Shown here: positions 34,376-43,166 of the stretch, in pieces
How the letters are laid out: each line of letters begins with the position of its first letter
Position numbering within the stretch: the stretch's first letter is position 1
Assembly: GCF_900141775.1 (NCBI RefSeq)
Contig: NZ_FSRI01000003.1
Coordinates: 372,001-436,000 of the forward strand
DNA: 64,000 nt
From: Salinivibrio sp. ES.052
GTDB lineage: Bacteria > Pseudomonadota > Gammaproteobacteria > Enterobacterales > Vibrionaceae
Reading direction: 5' to 3'
Notes under the pieces: model-generated
What the model was told of the DNA's origin: nothing
Databases searched by the model: none
Seen by the model: the letters and a program-made list of their open reading frames with translations, nothing else
Translations under genes and position numbers: made by a program

Positions 34376-34433
34376 TAAACCCTCCTTATTCGATGAATGT
34401 GAGCAACGTTGTGGCGCTGCTGTGCGAGATACT

Positions 34434-34450
34434 TGCGAAACCTGTGCCAA
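34434..34450 (-). promoter_or_regulatory. Candidate sigma-54 (-24/-12) promoter of the BON operon
   Basis: On the minus strand TTGGCACAGGTTTCGCA has GG and GC exactly ten bases apart, a perfect -24 element (TTGGCAC) and one mismatch in the -12 element (TCGC for TTGC). Transcription would start near 34424, about 50 bp before the BON start codon. The gene for a sigma-54 activator is divergent and adjacent. Confidence 0.78.
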
Positions 34451-34515
34451 CTTTTAAAAATATTTAATTTCAATAGCTTACTTAATATTTGGTGATTTTT
34501 TACTTGTGCTTTTGT

Positions 34516-34545
34516 GTAATTATTTCCTACCATTCGGTAATTATT
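34516..34545. promoter_or_regulatory. Direct repeat, candidate upstream activator site
   Basis: GTAATTATT occurs at 34516-34524 and again at 34537-34545, exactly 21 bp apart, two helical turns. The repeat lies about 90-120 bp upstream of the predicted BON-operon start, a usual distance for a sigma-54 activator site. Confidence 0.5.
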
Positions 34546-34607
34546 GCTTAATTATACGTTTCATATATGGCAGTGTGAGGCAATAGAGATTATTTAAAAG
34601 GTATCCT

Positions 34608-36053
34608 ATGCATACGCCGCACCTGTTCGTTTATCTCCCCCAGCCGTCAGAGGCATCGTTGCTTGACGTACTCACGTCGACTTCTAAAACGTTATCTGAA
34701 ACAAGACTGACGTGGTTTGAGACACCCGCATCGCTATTAACGGCTTGCGAGACTGATTCACCTGATTGGGTAGTGTTAGATGTTGACGACAAGGGCTTAT
34801 GTACCAACGACTTGCTCGTGATGATGGAGACGCTAACTCACACGCAATGGGTTTTATTGACTGACGGTATCCCTTTGCCAGCGTGGAATCATCGTGCTCA
34901 AGACATGGCGGCGACTGTCTTTCGGCGCCCTATCGATAAGCAGGCATTCCACAGTCTATTCATTGAGCGGATACACAGAGATAGCGGGCGGCCATCAAAG
35001 GGTAAGCCCGTTGTCACTAGCCAGGCGGATCAGTACGGCTATTTATTAGGCGCTTCAAGCCCGATGCTGGCGCTGTACCGTCAGCTTCAACGGCTTGGCC
35101 CAACCAATGCGAATGTGTTTATCGTCGGAGAGAGTGGGGTAGGCAAAGAGCACGTAGCGAAAACGCTACATAGCTTAGGTCGCTCCTATAGCGCGGGTGA
35201 GCCGGATACATTAAGCCAAAAAATCGACTCTCCTTTTATGGCAGTCAATTGTGGGGCACTGAGCCCAGAATTGATCGAAAGTGAGTTGTTTGGCCATGTC
35301 AAAGGGGCATTCACCGGCGCTCACCAAGATCACCAAGGGATTTTTTATCAGGCTGAAGGTGGGACGGTGTTTCTTGATGAGATCACCGAGATGCCGCAGT
35401 CATTGCAGGTAAAGCTACTTAGGGTGCTGGAGTCAGGTGAGTATCGTCCTGTGGGTTCGACCCACAATCAAAAAGCCAACGTACGTCTTTTGGCTGCTAC
35501 TAACCGAGATGCCCTGCAAGCCATCCGAGAAGGCAAACTGCGCGAGGATATCTACTATCGTTTGGCTCAATTTGTGGTCACTGTCCCGGTGTTAAGAGAG
35601 CGAGGAGATGATATTGGTGCCCTAACTACGCACTTTTTAGCTGAACTTAATCACAGTCACCAAACGCAAGTCAGTATTAGCACTCAAGCGCTAGATACAA
35701 TTAAGCACTACCATTGGCCGGGAAATGTTCGCGAGCTCAAACACGCTATTGAGCATGGTTTTTTATTAAGCCACGGATGTATTGAAGCGTCTGATTTACC
35801 CGCCAACGTGCTTGCGGGTCATCAGCCGACAGCCGTTGAGGCGTTGGTGCTGCCTGAAAGCATAACACTCGCGGAGTTAGAAAAAGTCGCAATTTTACAA
35901 GCGCTTGTGCGCTATAAGGGTAACCGTCAACGCACGGCCACGGTGCTTGGGATCAGCCCTAAAACGCTCTACAACAAACTCCAGCAATATCAAGACTTGT
36001 CATCCGATTCGTCATCGTCTGCCCATGGTGGGGAGAGAATAGAGAGTGATTGA
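34608..36053 (+). CDS. Sigma-54-dependent transcriptional activator with degenerate receiver domain
   Basis: A 481-residue NtrC-type activator. The N-terminal 125 residues look like a decayed receiver: an aspartate D58 sits in WVVLDVDD, but the switch lysine is replaced by arginine in FRRPID. The AAA+ core is intact, with Walker A GESGVGK (174-180), the GAFTGA loop that contacts sigma-54 (233-238), Walker B GGTVFLDE (251-258) and WPGNVREL. A Fis-type helix-turn-helix lies near the C-terminus ([19 protein letters not shown]). No partner kinase is adjacent. The adjacent divergent BON operon has a sigma-54 promoter and is the likely target. The last 64 bp overlap the 3' end of the convergent kinase/phosphatase gene. 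Confidence 0.92.
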   Translation: MHTPHLFVYLPQPSEASLLDVLTSTSKTLSETRLTWFETPASLLTACETDSPDWVVLDVDDKGLCTNDLLVMMETLTHTQWVLLTDGIPLPAWNHRAQDMAATVFRRPIDKQAFHSLFIERIHRDSGRPSKGKPVVTSQADQYGYLLGASSPMLALYRQLQRLGPTNANVFIVGESGVGKEHVAKTLHSLGRSYSAGEPDTLSQKIDSPFMAVNCGALSPELIESELFGHVKGAFTGAHQDHQGIFYQAEGGTVFLDEITEMPQSLQVKLLRVLESGEYRPVGSTHNQKANVRLLAATNRDALQAIREGKLREDIYYRLAQFVVTVPVLRERGDDIGALTTHFLAELNHSHQTQVSISTQALDTIKHYHWPGNVRELKHAIEHGFLLSHGCIEASDLPANVLAGHQPTAVEALVLPESITLAELEKVAILQALVRYKGNRQRTATVLGISPKTLYNKLQQYQDLSSDSSSSAHGGERIESD

Positions 36054-37648
36054 GGCTGAGCACGGATATCTAATTTACGATCATGATAAAGCTCGCCATC
36101 AATGACATAGTCGATAGGCCTTGAGGCATGCAAGCTGACATGAGTGGCTTGTTGATAATGGGTAAATCGCCCTAAACGTGTTTCAAAAAGACTTGCCAAT
36201 GCTAACTCGGCCAACGAGAGGGCGGTATCCGCTTTGCTCATGCTCGGTGTTAACCATGTGACATCCAAATGACCATCAATATAATTAGGCTGGCCTCGTC
36301 CTTGAGCTAATAATGTCGTCATCGGTGCGGCGTTAGCAATCACCATGCTAGTGGTGCGAATAGGCTGAGGGGCTTGATCCTCAAAGCTGACGCGTAGGTC
36401 GATGGTTTGATTACGGCTGACTGCGCCTAATAGACCTTGTAAATAGGCCCATTGGCCAAATTGATTTTTTTGCGCTCTGGCCGCGTGTCGGATCATTTGT
36501 TGTTCGAATCCAATGCCTACGACCAATAAAACTGTTTTACCATTACAGCGAGCGGTATCAATAATTCGAGGGCTACCATCTAGGATCACATCACAGGCCG
36601 CGTCAATATTTAAGAGCTTCGTTTTTATTCCCCATAGAGCATGACACAAGGCATTTGCGGTTCCGAGGGGAAGTATACCTAAAGGTGTGGCGGTGTTTAT
36701 TAACGCCCGAGCGACGGCATTAATGGTCCCATCGCCGCCTGCCGCGATAACAATATCCGCGTGCTGAGAAATCGCTCGGCAGGCGAGCTGATAACTGCGA
36801 CGGTTATGGCGTGTTTGATGGACCACCAAGCGATAGCCTTCACTGAGGTACGTCTGGATGTAGTCACTATACTTTCGCCATTTTTTTCCGCCTGCTGCAG
36901 GGTTGGCGATTATCCAGGCGATGGGGCGCTCTAGCCGTAAGGTGCCCTCTTGCTGGAAGCGCAGGAGAGCGCGTCGTTGACGTCGGTTAAGATGAGCTTT
37001 AGGACGGATGGCTTTAATGTCATTGAGCACGTCATCCAGTTGCTTGCTGGGTGAAAGCGCCCAGAGATAAGCCGCTGTCACCATGACTGATCGACCTCGC
37101 CCTAATGCACAATGGATAACAACGTCACGGTGATGCTGTCGTTGATGATGGAGCCATTGTAATGCGCGCATCAGCTGGCTGCGGGAAGGGTATGCGTGAT
37201 CAAGTACGGGTACGGATAAATAGGAGATCGTGTGTGACTGGGTAAAGCGGTTTAAGCTTTCAAATTCGGCTGTCACATCTAAAATTCCCTTAATTCCTCG
37301 TGCATGAAGGTCGGGAATATCTCGGTCGGTCAGCCGTGCGCCCACGTATAATCCTGCAGCGACCTGTTGTACTGGAGGCATGGTGTCACGCTGTCTCGCC
37401 CAGCGATTGTATAGGTGGGAGCAGGCAAAGAAAGGGGCAAAAAAATACTGGATAAGGCGAGGTAATTGCCCTGTTTGCCGTTTCCTAAACAGGCGAGGCT
37501 GATTGCGCCAGTAAGCAACACTCACGGCCAAAAAGGCGGCGGCACTCCACGTTAATAGCAGCGTAAGGAAGACATTGGAGGCGAGCCATCCTGCAATGGT
37601 TAAGCATATTGCGACGACACTGTATAAGGGACCAATCAGCAAGTTCAC
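35990..37648 (-). CDS. Dual-specificity phosphatase fused to diacylglycerol kinase-type lipid kinase
   Basis: A 552-residue two-enzyme protein. Two hydrophobic segments at about 5-48 anchor it to the membrane. A dual-specificity phosphatase domain (about 95-235) has the HCxxGxxR loop as HCALGRGRS, with C180 and R186. A diacylglycerol/sphingosine-kinase-type domain (about 243-540) has IIANPAAGG, the nucleotide loop AAGGDGTIN (303-310) and LPLGTAN (326-332). It may phosphorylate a lipid and dephosphorylate a protein, lipid or phosphoinositide-like target. The start is a GTG at 37648 or, with better Shine-Dalgarno spacing, a TTG at 37642. The 3' end overlaps the convergent activator gene by 64 bp. 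Confidence 0.88.
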   Translation of the reverse strand: MNLLIGPLYSVVAICLTIAGWLASNVFLTLLLTWSAAAFLAVSVAYWRNQPRLFRKRQTGQLPRLIQYFFAPFFACSHLYNRWARQRDTMPPVQQVAAGLYVGARLTDRDIPDLHARGIKGILDVTAEFESLNRFTQSHTISYLSVPVLDHAYPSRSQLMRALQWLHHQRQHHRDVVIHCALGRGRSVMVTAAYLWALSPSKQLDDVLNDIKAIRPKAHLNRRQRRALLRFQQEGTLRLERPIAWIIANPAAGGKKWRKYSDYIQTYLSEGYRLVVHQTRHNRRSYQLACRAISQHADIVIAAGGDGTINAVARALINTATPLGILPLGTANALCHALWGIKTKLLNIDAACDVILDGSPRIIDTARCNGKTVLLVVGIGFEQQMIRHAARAQKNQFGQWAYLQGLLGAVSRNQTIDLRVSFEDQAPQPIRTTSMVIANAAPMTTLLAQGRGQPNYIDGHLDVTWLTPSMSKADTALSLAELALASLFETRLGRFTHYQQATHVSLHASRPIDYVIDGELYHDRKLDIRAQPQSLSILSPPWADDDESDDKS

Positions 37649-37740
37649 TCCTTTGAACGTTACACCCCCGTCGTTGACCGATTAGGCTGCAATAATAAGG
37701 GAGATACTACTATAGCGTAGCCGTGACAGATATCAGAATG

Positions 37741-37766
37741 AAAACGACACGCGATTGCGTGCCGTT
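37741..37766 (-). terminator. Intrinsic terminator of trhO (reads leftward)
   Basis: AACGGCACGC and GCGTGTCGTT arms with one mismatch and a four-base loop, then TTTTC on the minus strand. It is eight bp past the stop codon. Confidence 0.8.
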
Positions 37767-37773
37767 ATTGCGA

Positions 37774-38760
37774 TTAAACTTTCTTTTTTTGGCTCTGTTG
37801 GCGTTGCCGCTGTTTCTTTAACTCTCGACGTTGTTCGATGATTTTTTTTGCTTCTCCACCCACGTGCTGTTCACCGCGTTCTCGTGCAAGACGGACTTGG
37901 TACTCTCGCTCTCGAAACGCCGCCTTTTGCGCGTCGGTGTGTTTGTCGATGCATTTAGGGCAAGAGACACCTTGCTCATAGTGTTCGCTTTCCATGTCCG
38001 CTTGCGTGATGGGCAAGCGACAGGCATTACACATTGCGTAAGATCCTCGCTCTAAATCGTGATTAACGGCAACACGGCTGTCAAAGACATAACACTCACC
38101 GTTCCACAAGCTCTCACTCTCAGGCACTTCTTCGAGGTACTTAAGGATCCCGCCTTCTAGGTGATACACCTCATCAAAGCCTTTTTCTTTCAAAAAAGCG
38201 GTCGATTTTTCACAGCGGATCCCGCCAGTACAAAACATGGCAACTTTTTTGTGCGTGCTAGGGTCAAGCTGCTGTTCGACATAGTCAGGGAATTCACGGA
38301 AGCTATCGGTATGTGGGTTAACGGCCCGCTCAAAGGTGCCAATCTCGATTTCGTAGTCGTTCCGCGTGTCAATGACAAGCACCTCAGGATCGCTGATCAG
38401 ATCGTTCCATTCTGTCGGTTTCACGTAGGTGCCTACACTTTGGCGTGGGTCAATGCCTTCAACGCCCATGGTCACAATTTCTTTTTTTAGTTTTACCTTG
38501 GTGCGACTAAATGGTTGGCTGTCTTCATACGATTCTTTGTAGTCGATATTGGCGAGGCGAGCGTCTTTTTTAAACCAAGCAAACAGTGCATCCATGCCTT
38601 CTCGTGATGCTGCGACGGTACCGTTAATCCCCTCATTGGCAAGGAGCAATGTGCCGCGAACCTGATGGCTTTCCATCACATCGAGGAGTGGTGCTTGAAG
38701 AGACTGATAATCCTCAAGTGTCACAAATTTGTATAGGGCGCAAATAACATACGTGGACAT
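37774..38760 (-). CDS. trhO: tRNA uridine 5-hydroxylase, rhodanese type
   Basis: A 328-residue protein of the TrhO/YceA family. It starts with the ferredoxin-like N-domain ([15 protein letters not shown]) and contains [14 protein letters not shown], a rhodanese domain with the catalytic cysteine in [11 protein letters not shown], and a C-terminal zinc-like cluster (CNACRLPI and CPKC) with a basic tail. TrhO uses oxygen to hydroxylate uridine 34 in certain tRNAs, towards 5-carboxymethoxyuridine. The ATG at 38760 follows AGAGGA. It seems to be a single-gene unit. Confidence 0.95.
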   Translation of the reverse strand: MSTYVICALYKFVTLEDYQSLQAPLLDVMESHQVRGTLLLANEGINGTVAASREGMDALFAWFKKDARLANIDYKESYEDSQPFSRTKVKLKKEIVTMGVEGIDPRQSVGTYVKPTEWNDLISDPEVLVIDTRNDYEIEIGTFERAVNPHTDSFREFPDYVEQQLDPSTHKKVAMFCTGGIRCEKSTAFLKEKGFDEVYHLEGGILKYLEEVPESESLWNGECYVFDSRVAVNHDLERGSYAMCNACRLPITQADMESEHYEQGVSCPKCIDKHTDAQKAAFREREYQVRLARERGEQHVGGEAKKIIEQRRELKKQRQRQQSQKKKV

Positions 38761-39153
38761 GTTTTTTCCTCTTGCTGGCTGGAGCGTAAATCCAGTGCAT
38801 GGGTGGTGGGATAAAAAATACGCGCGGAGTATAGCGAATGGCGCGCTAACTAAACACCGACTGACAGTAGGGTTAAATCAGCCGTTCACTCATTTCTTTT
38901 ATTTGTTCGTGTTCAAATCAAATTGTTTTGATAATTATTCATGTGTGTCCATTTTTTATGAGATCAATATCACGTATGTACAGGGTTTTTATCGCCTGGC
39001 ATTCTTTTTGGACTTAGTTTGAATGGGTTTTTAGTCACGTCAGTGAGCTTTTATTGCTTTATGATCTAATTATTTTGCTGGTTGGCGTGCATCGACTAGG
39101 CCATGGCTTAGAGAGCAAAGTAATTAGCCAAGCATCAGGAAAGGATTCAAAAC
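38761..39153. other. Divergent intergenic region of 393 bp
   Basis: AT-rich region between trhO and the AGCS symporter. It holds one good CRP-like site (listed apart) and no reading frame or riboswitch motif. In particular I looked for the glycine riboswitch that precedes a sodium/alanine symporter gene in V. cholerae and saw no conserved core. Confidence 0.6.
38958..38976. promoter_or_regulatory. CRP-like site upstream of the AGCS symporter
   Basis: ATGAGATCAATATCACGTA matches the symmetric CRP consensus at 14 of 19 positions; the core TGAGA-N6-TCACG has eight of ten. It lies 178 bp before the symporter start. Confidence 0.5.
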
Positions 39154-40542
39154 ATGATTGAAGAATGGATTAATGCGTTTGTCGGTTTTATCTGGGGTAA
39201 ACCGATGCTGATCTTATTGGTCGGCGGTGGGGTTTTCTTTACTCTTTATGGCAAGCTTACGCCATTTCGTTATATGGCACACAGTATCAAGTTACTGACT
39301 GGTAAAGTGGATGACGGCAGTGGTCATGGTGACTTGTCTCATCGCAAGGCGCTAGCGGCGGCACTCTCCGGGACGCTGGGTCTTGGTAATATTGCCGGTG
39401 TAGCGCTGGCGCTTAGTGCGGGTGGGCCTGGCGCGGTCTTTTGGATGTGGTTAACGGCATTATTAGGGGTGTCGACCAAGTTTTATACCTGCACACTTGG
39501 GGTCATGTATCGCCACAAAGATGCGAATGGCAATGTTCACGGCGGCCCAATGTACACGGTGCGGCATGGTTTGGGGCCTAAATTCAAATGGCTGGCGGTG
39601 ATGTTTGCCATTGCAGGCTTGATGGGGTTTGTGCCGTCATTCCAAATTAACCAGCTTGGTGCTGTGGTGCAAACACAGTTGTTTCCGGGTGTCGCTTGGC
39701 TGGAGAGCAGTGCGTTTTCTTGGGCGTTAGGCATTGTTCTCGCGATTTTTGTCGGTATGGTTATTTGGGGTGGCTTGAAGCGTGTTGCTGATGTTGCCGG
39801 TGCCCTGGTGCCTCTGATGGCGGGTAGTTATATGGTGATGGCGATCGCAGCCTTAGCGATCAATGCTGAGCGTGTCCCTGCCGTTTTCCAATCAATTTTT
39901 ACGAGTGCTTTTTCGCCAGACGCCATGTTCGGCGGCTTAATCAGTGTGGTTATTGTCGGCGTGAGCCGTGGTGCTTTTTCTAATGAGGCAGGGATTGGGA
40001 CTGAAGTGATGGCCCACAGTGCAGCCAAAACCAATGAACCGGTGCGTGAGGGCTTAGTTGCCAGCCTTGGTCCTATCATTGATACCTTGATTGTATGTAG
40101 CTGTACTGCATTGGTAATTTTGGTCACGGGCGTGCTCGATCAAGCGGACGGAATGCAAGGTGTGAGCCTGACTATGGCTGCGTTTAAAGCCGCATTTGGT
40201 GCACCGGGCGCGTGGCTTCTAGCGGCACAAGTCCTGGTCTTATCATTTACGACCGTGTTTACATTTTGGTACTACGGCTATAAATGTTTTGTGTATTTAT
40301 TCGGCGAGAAAGCGGGCCAATATTATAAATACCTGTATCTATCGCTCGTAGTATTGGGCGCGGTGTTATCGCTGGATGTGGTGTTCTTATTTCTTATCGG
40401 GGCTTATGGGCTGATGGCTGTTCCTACTATGGTCTCTGGTCTGTTATTGGCCCCGAAAGTGAACCAGGCTGCTAAGGCTTATTTTTCAGGTCACGCTTAC
40501 CAAAGGACGCGTCAGACAGAGTCGCGCGCAACGCATCATTGA
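39154..40542 (+). CDS. Sodium:alanine/glycine symporter (AGCS family)
   Basis: A 462-residue inner-membrane transporter with about eleven membrane segments. Family motifs are FxxGKPMLILLVGGGVFFTLYGKLTPF at the start, then ALSGTLGLGNIAGVALALSAGGPGAVFWMW, which forms the sodium and substrate site, and GVSRGAFSNEAGIGTEVMAHSAAKT. It takes up alanine or glycine with sodium, fitting a marine or halophilic life. The ATG at 39154 follows AGGAAAGGA. A strong terminator follows. It is a single-gene unit with a CRP-like site upstream. Confidence 0.93.
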   Translation: MIEEWINAFVGFIWGKPMLILLVGGGVFFTLYGKLTPFRYMAHSIKLLTGKVDDGSGHGDLSHRKALAAALSGTLGLGNIAGVALALSAGGPGAVFWMWLTALLGVSTKFYTCTLGVMYRHKDANGNVHGGPMYTVRHGLGPKFKWLAVMFAIAGLMGFVPSFQINQLGAVVQTQLFPGVAWLESSAFSWALGIVLAIFVGMVIWGGLKRVADVAGALVPLMAGSYMVMAIAALAINAERVPAVFQSIFTSAFSPDAMFGGLISVVIVGVSRGAFSNEAGIGTEVMAHSAAKTNEPVREGLVASLGPIIDTLIVCSCTALVILVTGVLDQADGMQGVSLTMAAFKAAFGAPGAWLLAAQVLVLSFTTVFTFWYYGYKCFVYLFGEKAGQYYKYLYLSLVVLGAVLSLDVVFLFLIGAYGLMAVPTMVSGLLLAPKVNQAAKAYFSGHAYQRTRQTESRATHH

Positions 40543-40586
40543 TCTCTAATCGGTGATCGTGTGAGTAAAATGGCGTGAATGAAATA

Positions 40587-40616
40587 AAAAGGCTGCCCGT
40601 TGCGGCAGCCTTTTTT
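40587..40616 (+). terminator. Intrinsic terminator of the AGCS symporter gene
   Basis: GGCTGCC (40591-40597) pairs with GGCAGCC (40604-40610), flanked by A and T runs; six T follow. It may also serve the convergent cheV. Confidence 0.9.
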
Positions 40617-40647
40617 CTCGGCGTATTGCGCTGTGTTCAATGAGGCG

Positions 40648-41652
40648 TTAATCGTCGAGGGGGGCACCAAACACGTACTTGTCCACTAGACTCACCATAC
40701 GGCCAATCTCGGGCTTGGTAATGGTATCGTTAGCACCTAGTTGTAAGGCTTTTGTCCGGTTATCCTCACTCATAATCGATGAGAACATAATAATGGGCAT
40801 CGTCTTGTAGGTATCTGTTTCTCTAAGACGTTTGATGAGGTGCATACCGTCCATACGTGGCATTTCTACATCTGACACAATCGCATCAACGAACTCATTA
40901 ACCGATACGCCTTCGTCTTTGGAAATACGCGCAAACTCTGTCAGTTTTTCAAAGGCCTCACCCCCATCTTTGGCAGAGATAATGTTAAAGCCGGCTGAAC
41001 GCAGTGTGTTTTCAATTAAGCTGCGGATGAATGCGGAATCGTCCACCACCAAGACGGTTTTTGCCTCGCGTTTTTTCGCGCTGGACTCGGAAATATTGAC
41101 GTTTCTGTCCTGAGTGACATCGTATTTTTCCATACTTAATTCAGGGTTGATGTCGGCAATGATCTTTTCGAAATCCAAGATCATGATCAGGTTTTTGTCT
41201 TTACGTACGACAGCCACCACGCAATCTTGTTCGCCCGCCTCTAAAAATTGACTGGGGGATTCAACCGCTTCCCAGGAGATACGGTGGATCCGGCTAATGC
41301 TATCGATCAGAAAGCCGTTGGTCATGTTATTAAAGTCGGTGACAATCACGAACTTGTTATCTTTCTCTGGCCGTGTCGGTACACCTAACCAGCCTGCAAG
41401 GTCAATCAGTGGAGTGAGTTTGTCGCGTGATGAAAAAACACCAATCATTTGTGATTGCGCGTTGGGGTAATCGGTTGTCTCAGGGACTTGGATCACTTCG
41501 CGAACCTTGGCGACGTTGATACCGTAATAACAGGTTTTAGTACTGCCGTCAGGAAGTTGCTTCATGAGGTGAAACTCGATGATTTCGAGCTCATTCGTAC
41601 CACTTTCCGTTAGTATTTCGTTTTTTGTTGGCTCGTCATTCATGCCTACCAC
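40648..41652 (-). CDS. cheV: CheV-type chemotaxis coupling protein
   Basis: A 334-residue protein with a CheW-like N-terminal domain (about 20-175: IEFHLM, YYGINVAKVREVIQVPE, KLTPLIDLAGWLG) and a C-terminal receiver (about 200-330) with VLVVDDSAF, the acceptor aspartate in IVSDVEMPRMDG and the switch lysine in DTITKPEI. It couples receptors to CheA and can be phosphorylated to adapt signalling. It is a paralogue of the partial cheV at the left edge. The start may be the GTG at 41652 or the ATG at 41643; the AAAGGA site fits neither spacing perfectly. Confidence 0.92.
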   Translation of the reverse strand: MVGMNDEPTKNEILTESGTNELEIIEFHLMKQLPDGSTKTCYYGINVAKVREVIQVPETTDYPNAQSQMIGVFSSRDKLTPLIDLAGWLGVPTRPEKDNKFVIVTDFNNMTNGFLIDSISRIHRISWEAVESPSQFLEAGEQDCVVAVVRKDKNLIMILDFEKIIADINPELSMEKYDVTQDRNVNISESSAKKREAKTVLVVDDSAFIRSLIENTLRSAGFNIISAKDGGEAFEKLTEFARISKDEGVSVNEFVDAIVSDVEMPRMDGMHLIKRLRETDTYKTMPIIMFSSIMSEDNRTKALQLGANDTITKPEIGRMVSLVDKYVFGAPLDD

Positions 41653-41909
41653 ATTTCCTTTCGATAACAGCGAACAAAGCTGGTGTTAACCTAAGTTTGT
41701 TTCAGTATAAGCCTGTGATTAGCAAAGCGACAATATTTGTGCATCAATCGAGCAATGTTCTGTGGGCTATCGCGCTAATTTTCGAGGAAAACCAGTGTCT
41801 AAATCACAGGCTTGTAACAAAAGATCGGCGCTTTATATCGCCCCAACAGTCAGAAACCGACAGTGAGAAACCGACTATCAGGGCGTTTAGAGGAGACAGC
41901 GTTGCTCGA

Positions 41910-43166
41910 TCAGGGAAGGGCAACGTCTAAATGGTAATTACCTATCATACGTCCTTCAGTGTTTAAAAAACGTTGATAAGAAAAAGGTGCGAGATCGATG
42001 GAGGTTGGGACACCACGAATCAGTTCATTCATCACTTGGCCAGTAATCGCGGAGGTTAGCATACCTGTACGAAAGTGACCGCAAGCATTTAGGTAACCTT
42101 CAATGCCTGGCACCGCACCGAGGATTGGCAATTCATCTGGCGAACCTGGGCGCAAGCCTGCCCAGCAGCGTTTGATGTTCATTTTTTTCAGCTCGGGAAT
42201 AGACTTCATTGCCCCTTGTGCAAGTTGTTTGATGTACTTCATGTCAGTGGTGGTATCAAAGCCACGCTCTTCGGTGGTTGAGCCAATCAGGACTTCGCCG
42301 TTATCTTTTTGGGCGATGTAACAATCACTGGTCGTCAAACAACCGTTTAAGAGCTTAGGTAGCTTCTCGGAGACGATCACTTGCCCTTTGACCGGGAAGA
42401 CAGGCATTGGCATATCGGTTGCCCACAAGCTGAGTTTTTCCGCCCATGCGCCACCGGCATTGATCATGGTGCCACAGCCAAGCTTACCGCTTTCTGTTTC
42501 GACCGCGACCACGCGGTTACCTTGTCGGACGACACCGGTCACTTTGGTATTGAGGTACAGTTCAACCCCATTTTGGCGTGCTGCTTCTAAATAGGCTTCG
42601 TTTAAGCGATACGGGTTAATTTGGTGATCCCCTTCAAACTCCATCGCACCAATGGCATCGCGTGAAACGTTGGGCTCCTGCGCGTGAAGTTCGTCTTGAG
42701 ACACCCAACGGACATGGGCTTGGCGATCAGGAATCGCTTCCGCGATGTGCTCAGCATAGAGTTTGTCGTATTTATCAAACATGACAAACTTCAGACCGGT
42801 CCGCTCGAACTTAAAATCTACGCCGTGATGGGTCATCAGATCATCATACAGCGCGGGATAAAGCTGATTAGACTGCATCGCCATATCAAAAAATGGCTTA
42901 GGCATAATATGAGGCTTTATTTCTGGTGACCGATCTTCGCCGCTTTCTTGCATCTGCTTAGAGAGGGTTTTAAACAGGATGACGCCGCAGCCGAGGCCGG
43001 TTGACTCGCCCATTGCCCACAGGCCACCGGCTGAGGCACGAGAGGCGTTTCCCGGATATTTATAATCCACAACGGCGATAGATAAGTCGCGCTCACGGCT
43101 TAAATGATAAGCTACCGAGGCGCCAATGACGCCCCCGCCACAAATTACGATGTCGTACTGTTTCAT
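41910..43166 (-). CDS. FAD amine/amino-acid oxidase subunit (HcnC/DadA-like)
   Basis: A 418-residue flavoprotein of the D-amino-acid oxidase family. The FAD motif VICGGGVIGASVAYHLSRE is at the N-terminus, ASRASAGGLW binds FAD, and the end shows the GLRPGSPDELPILG and GHFRTGMLTSA segments. It is most like the beta subunit of three-part dehydrogenases such as HcnABC, opine oxidase and D-hydroxyproline dehydrogenase. It probably oxidises the amine substrate and passes electrons to the other two subunits. Its start overlaps the stop of the upstream subunit by four bases (ATGA) and is preceded by GGAGGA. Confidence 0.87.
   Translation of the reverse strand: MKQYDIVICGGGVIGASVAYHLSRERDLSIAVVDYKYPGNASRASAGGLWAMGESTGLGCGVILFKTLSKQMQESGEDRSPEIKPHIMPKPFFDMAMQSNQLYPALYDDLMTHHGVDFKFERTGLKFVMFDKYDKLYAEHIAEAIPDRQAHVRWVSQDELHAQEPNVSRDAIGAMEFEGDHQINPYRLNEAYLEAARQNGVELYLNTKVTGVVRQGNRVVAVETESGKLGCGTMINAGGAWAEKLSLWATDMPMPVFPVKGQVIVSEKLPKLLNGCLTTSDCYIAQKDNGEVLIGSTTEERGFDTTTDMKYIKQLAQGAMKSIPELKKMNIKRCWAGLRPGSPDELPILGAVPGIEGYLNACGHFRTGMLTSAITGQVMNELIRGVPTSIDLAPFSYQRFLNTEGRMIGNYHLDVALP

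Noticed and set aside
34566..34582. Second sigma-54 promoter, before the activator gene (TGGCAG...GGCA)
   Set aside because: GG and GC are nine bases apart, one short of the required ten.
38761..39153. Glycine riboswitch before the AGCS symporter
   Set aside because: Expected from V. cholerae, but none of the conserved core segments is present.
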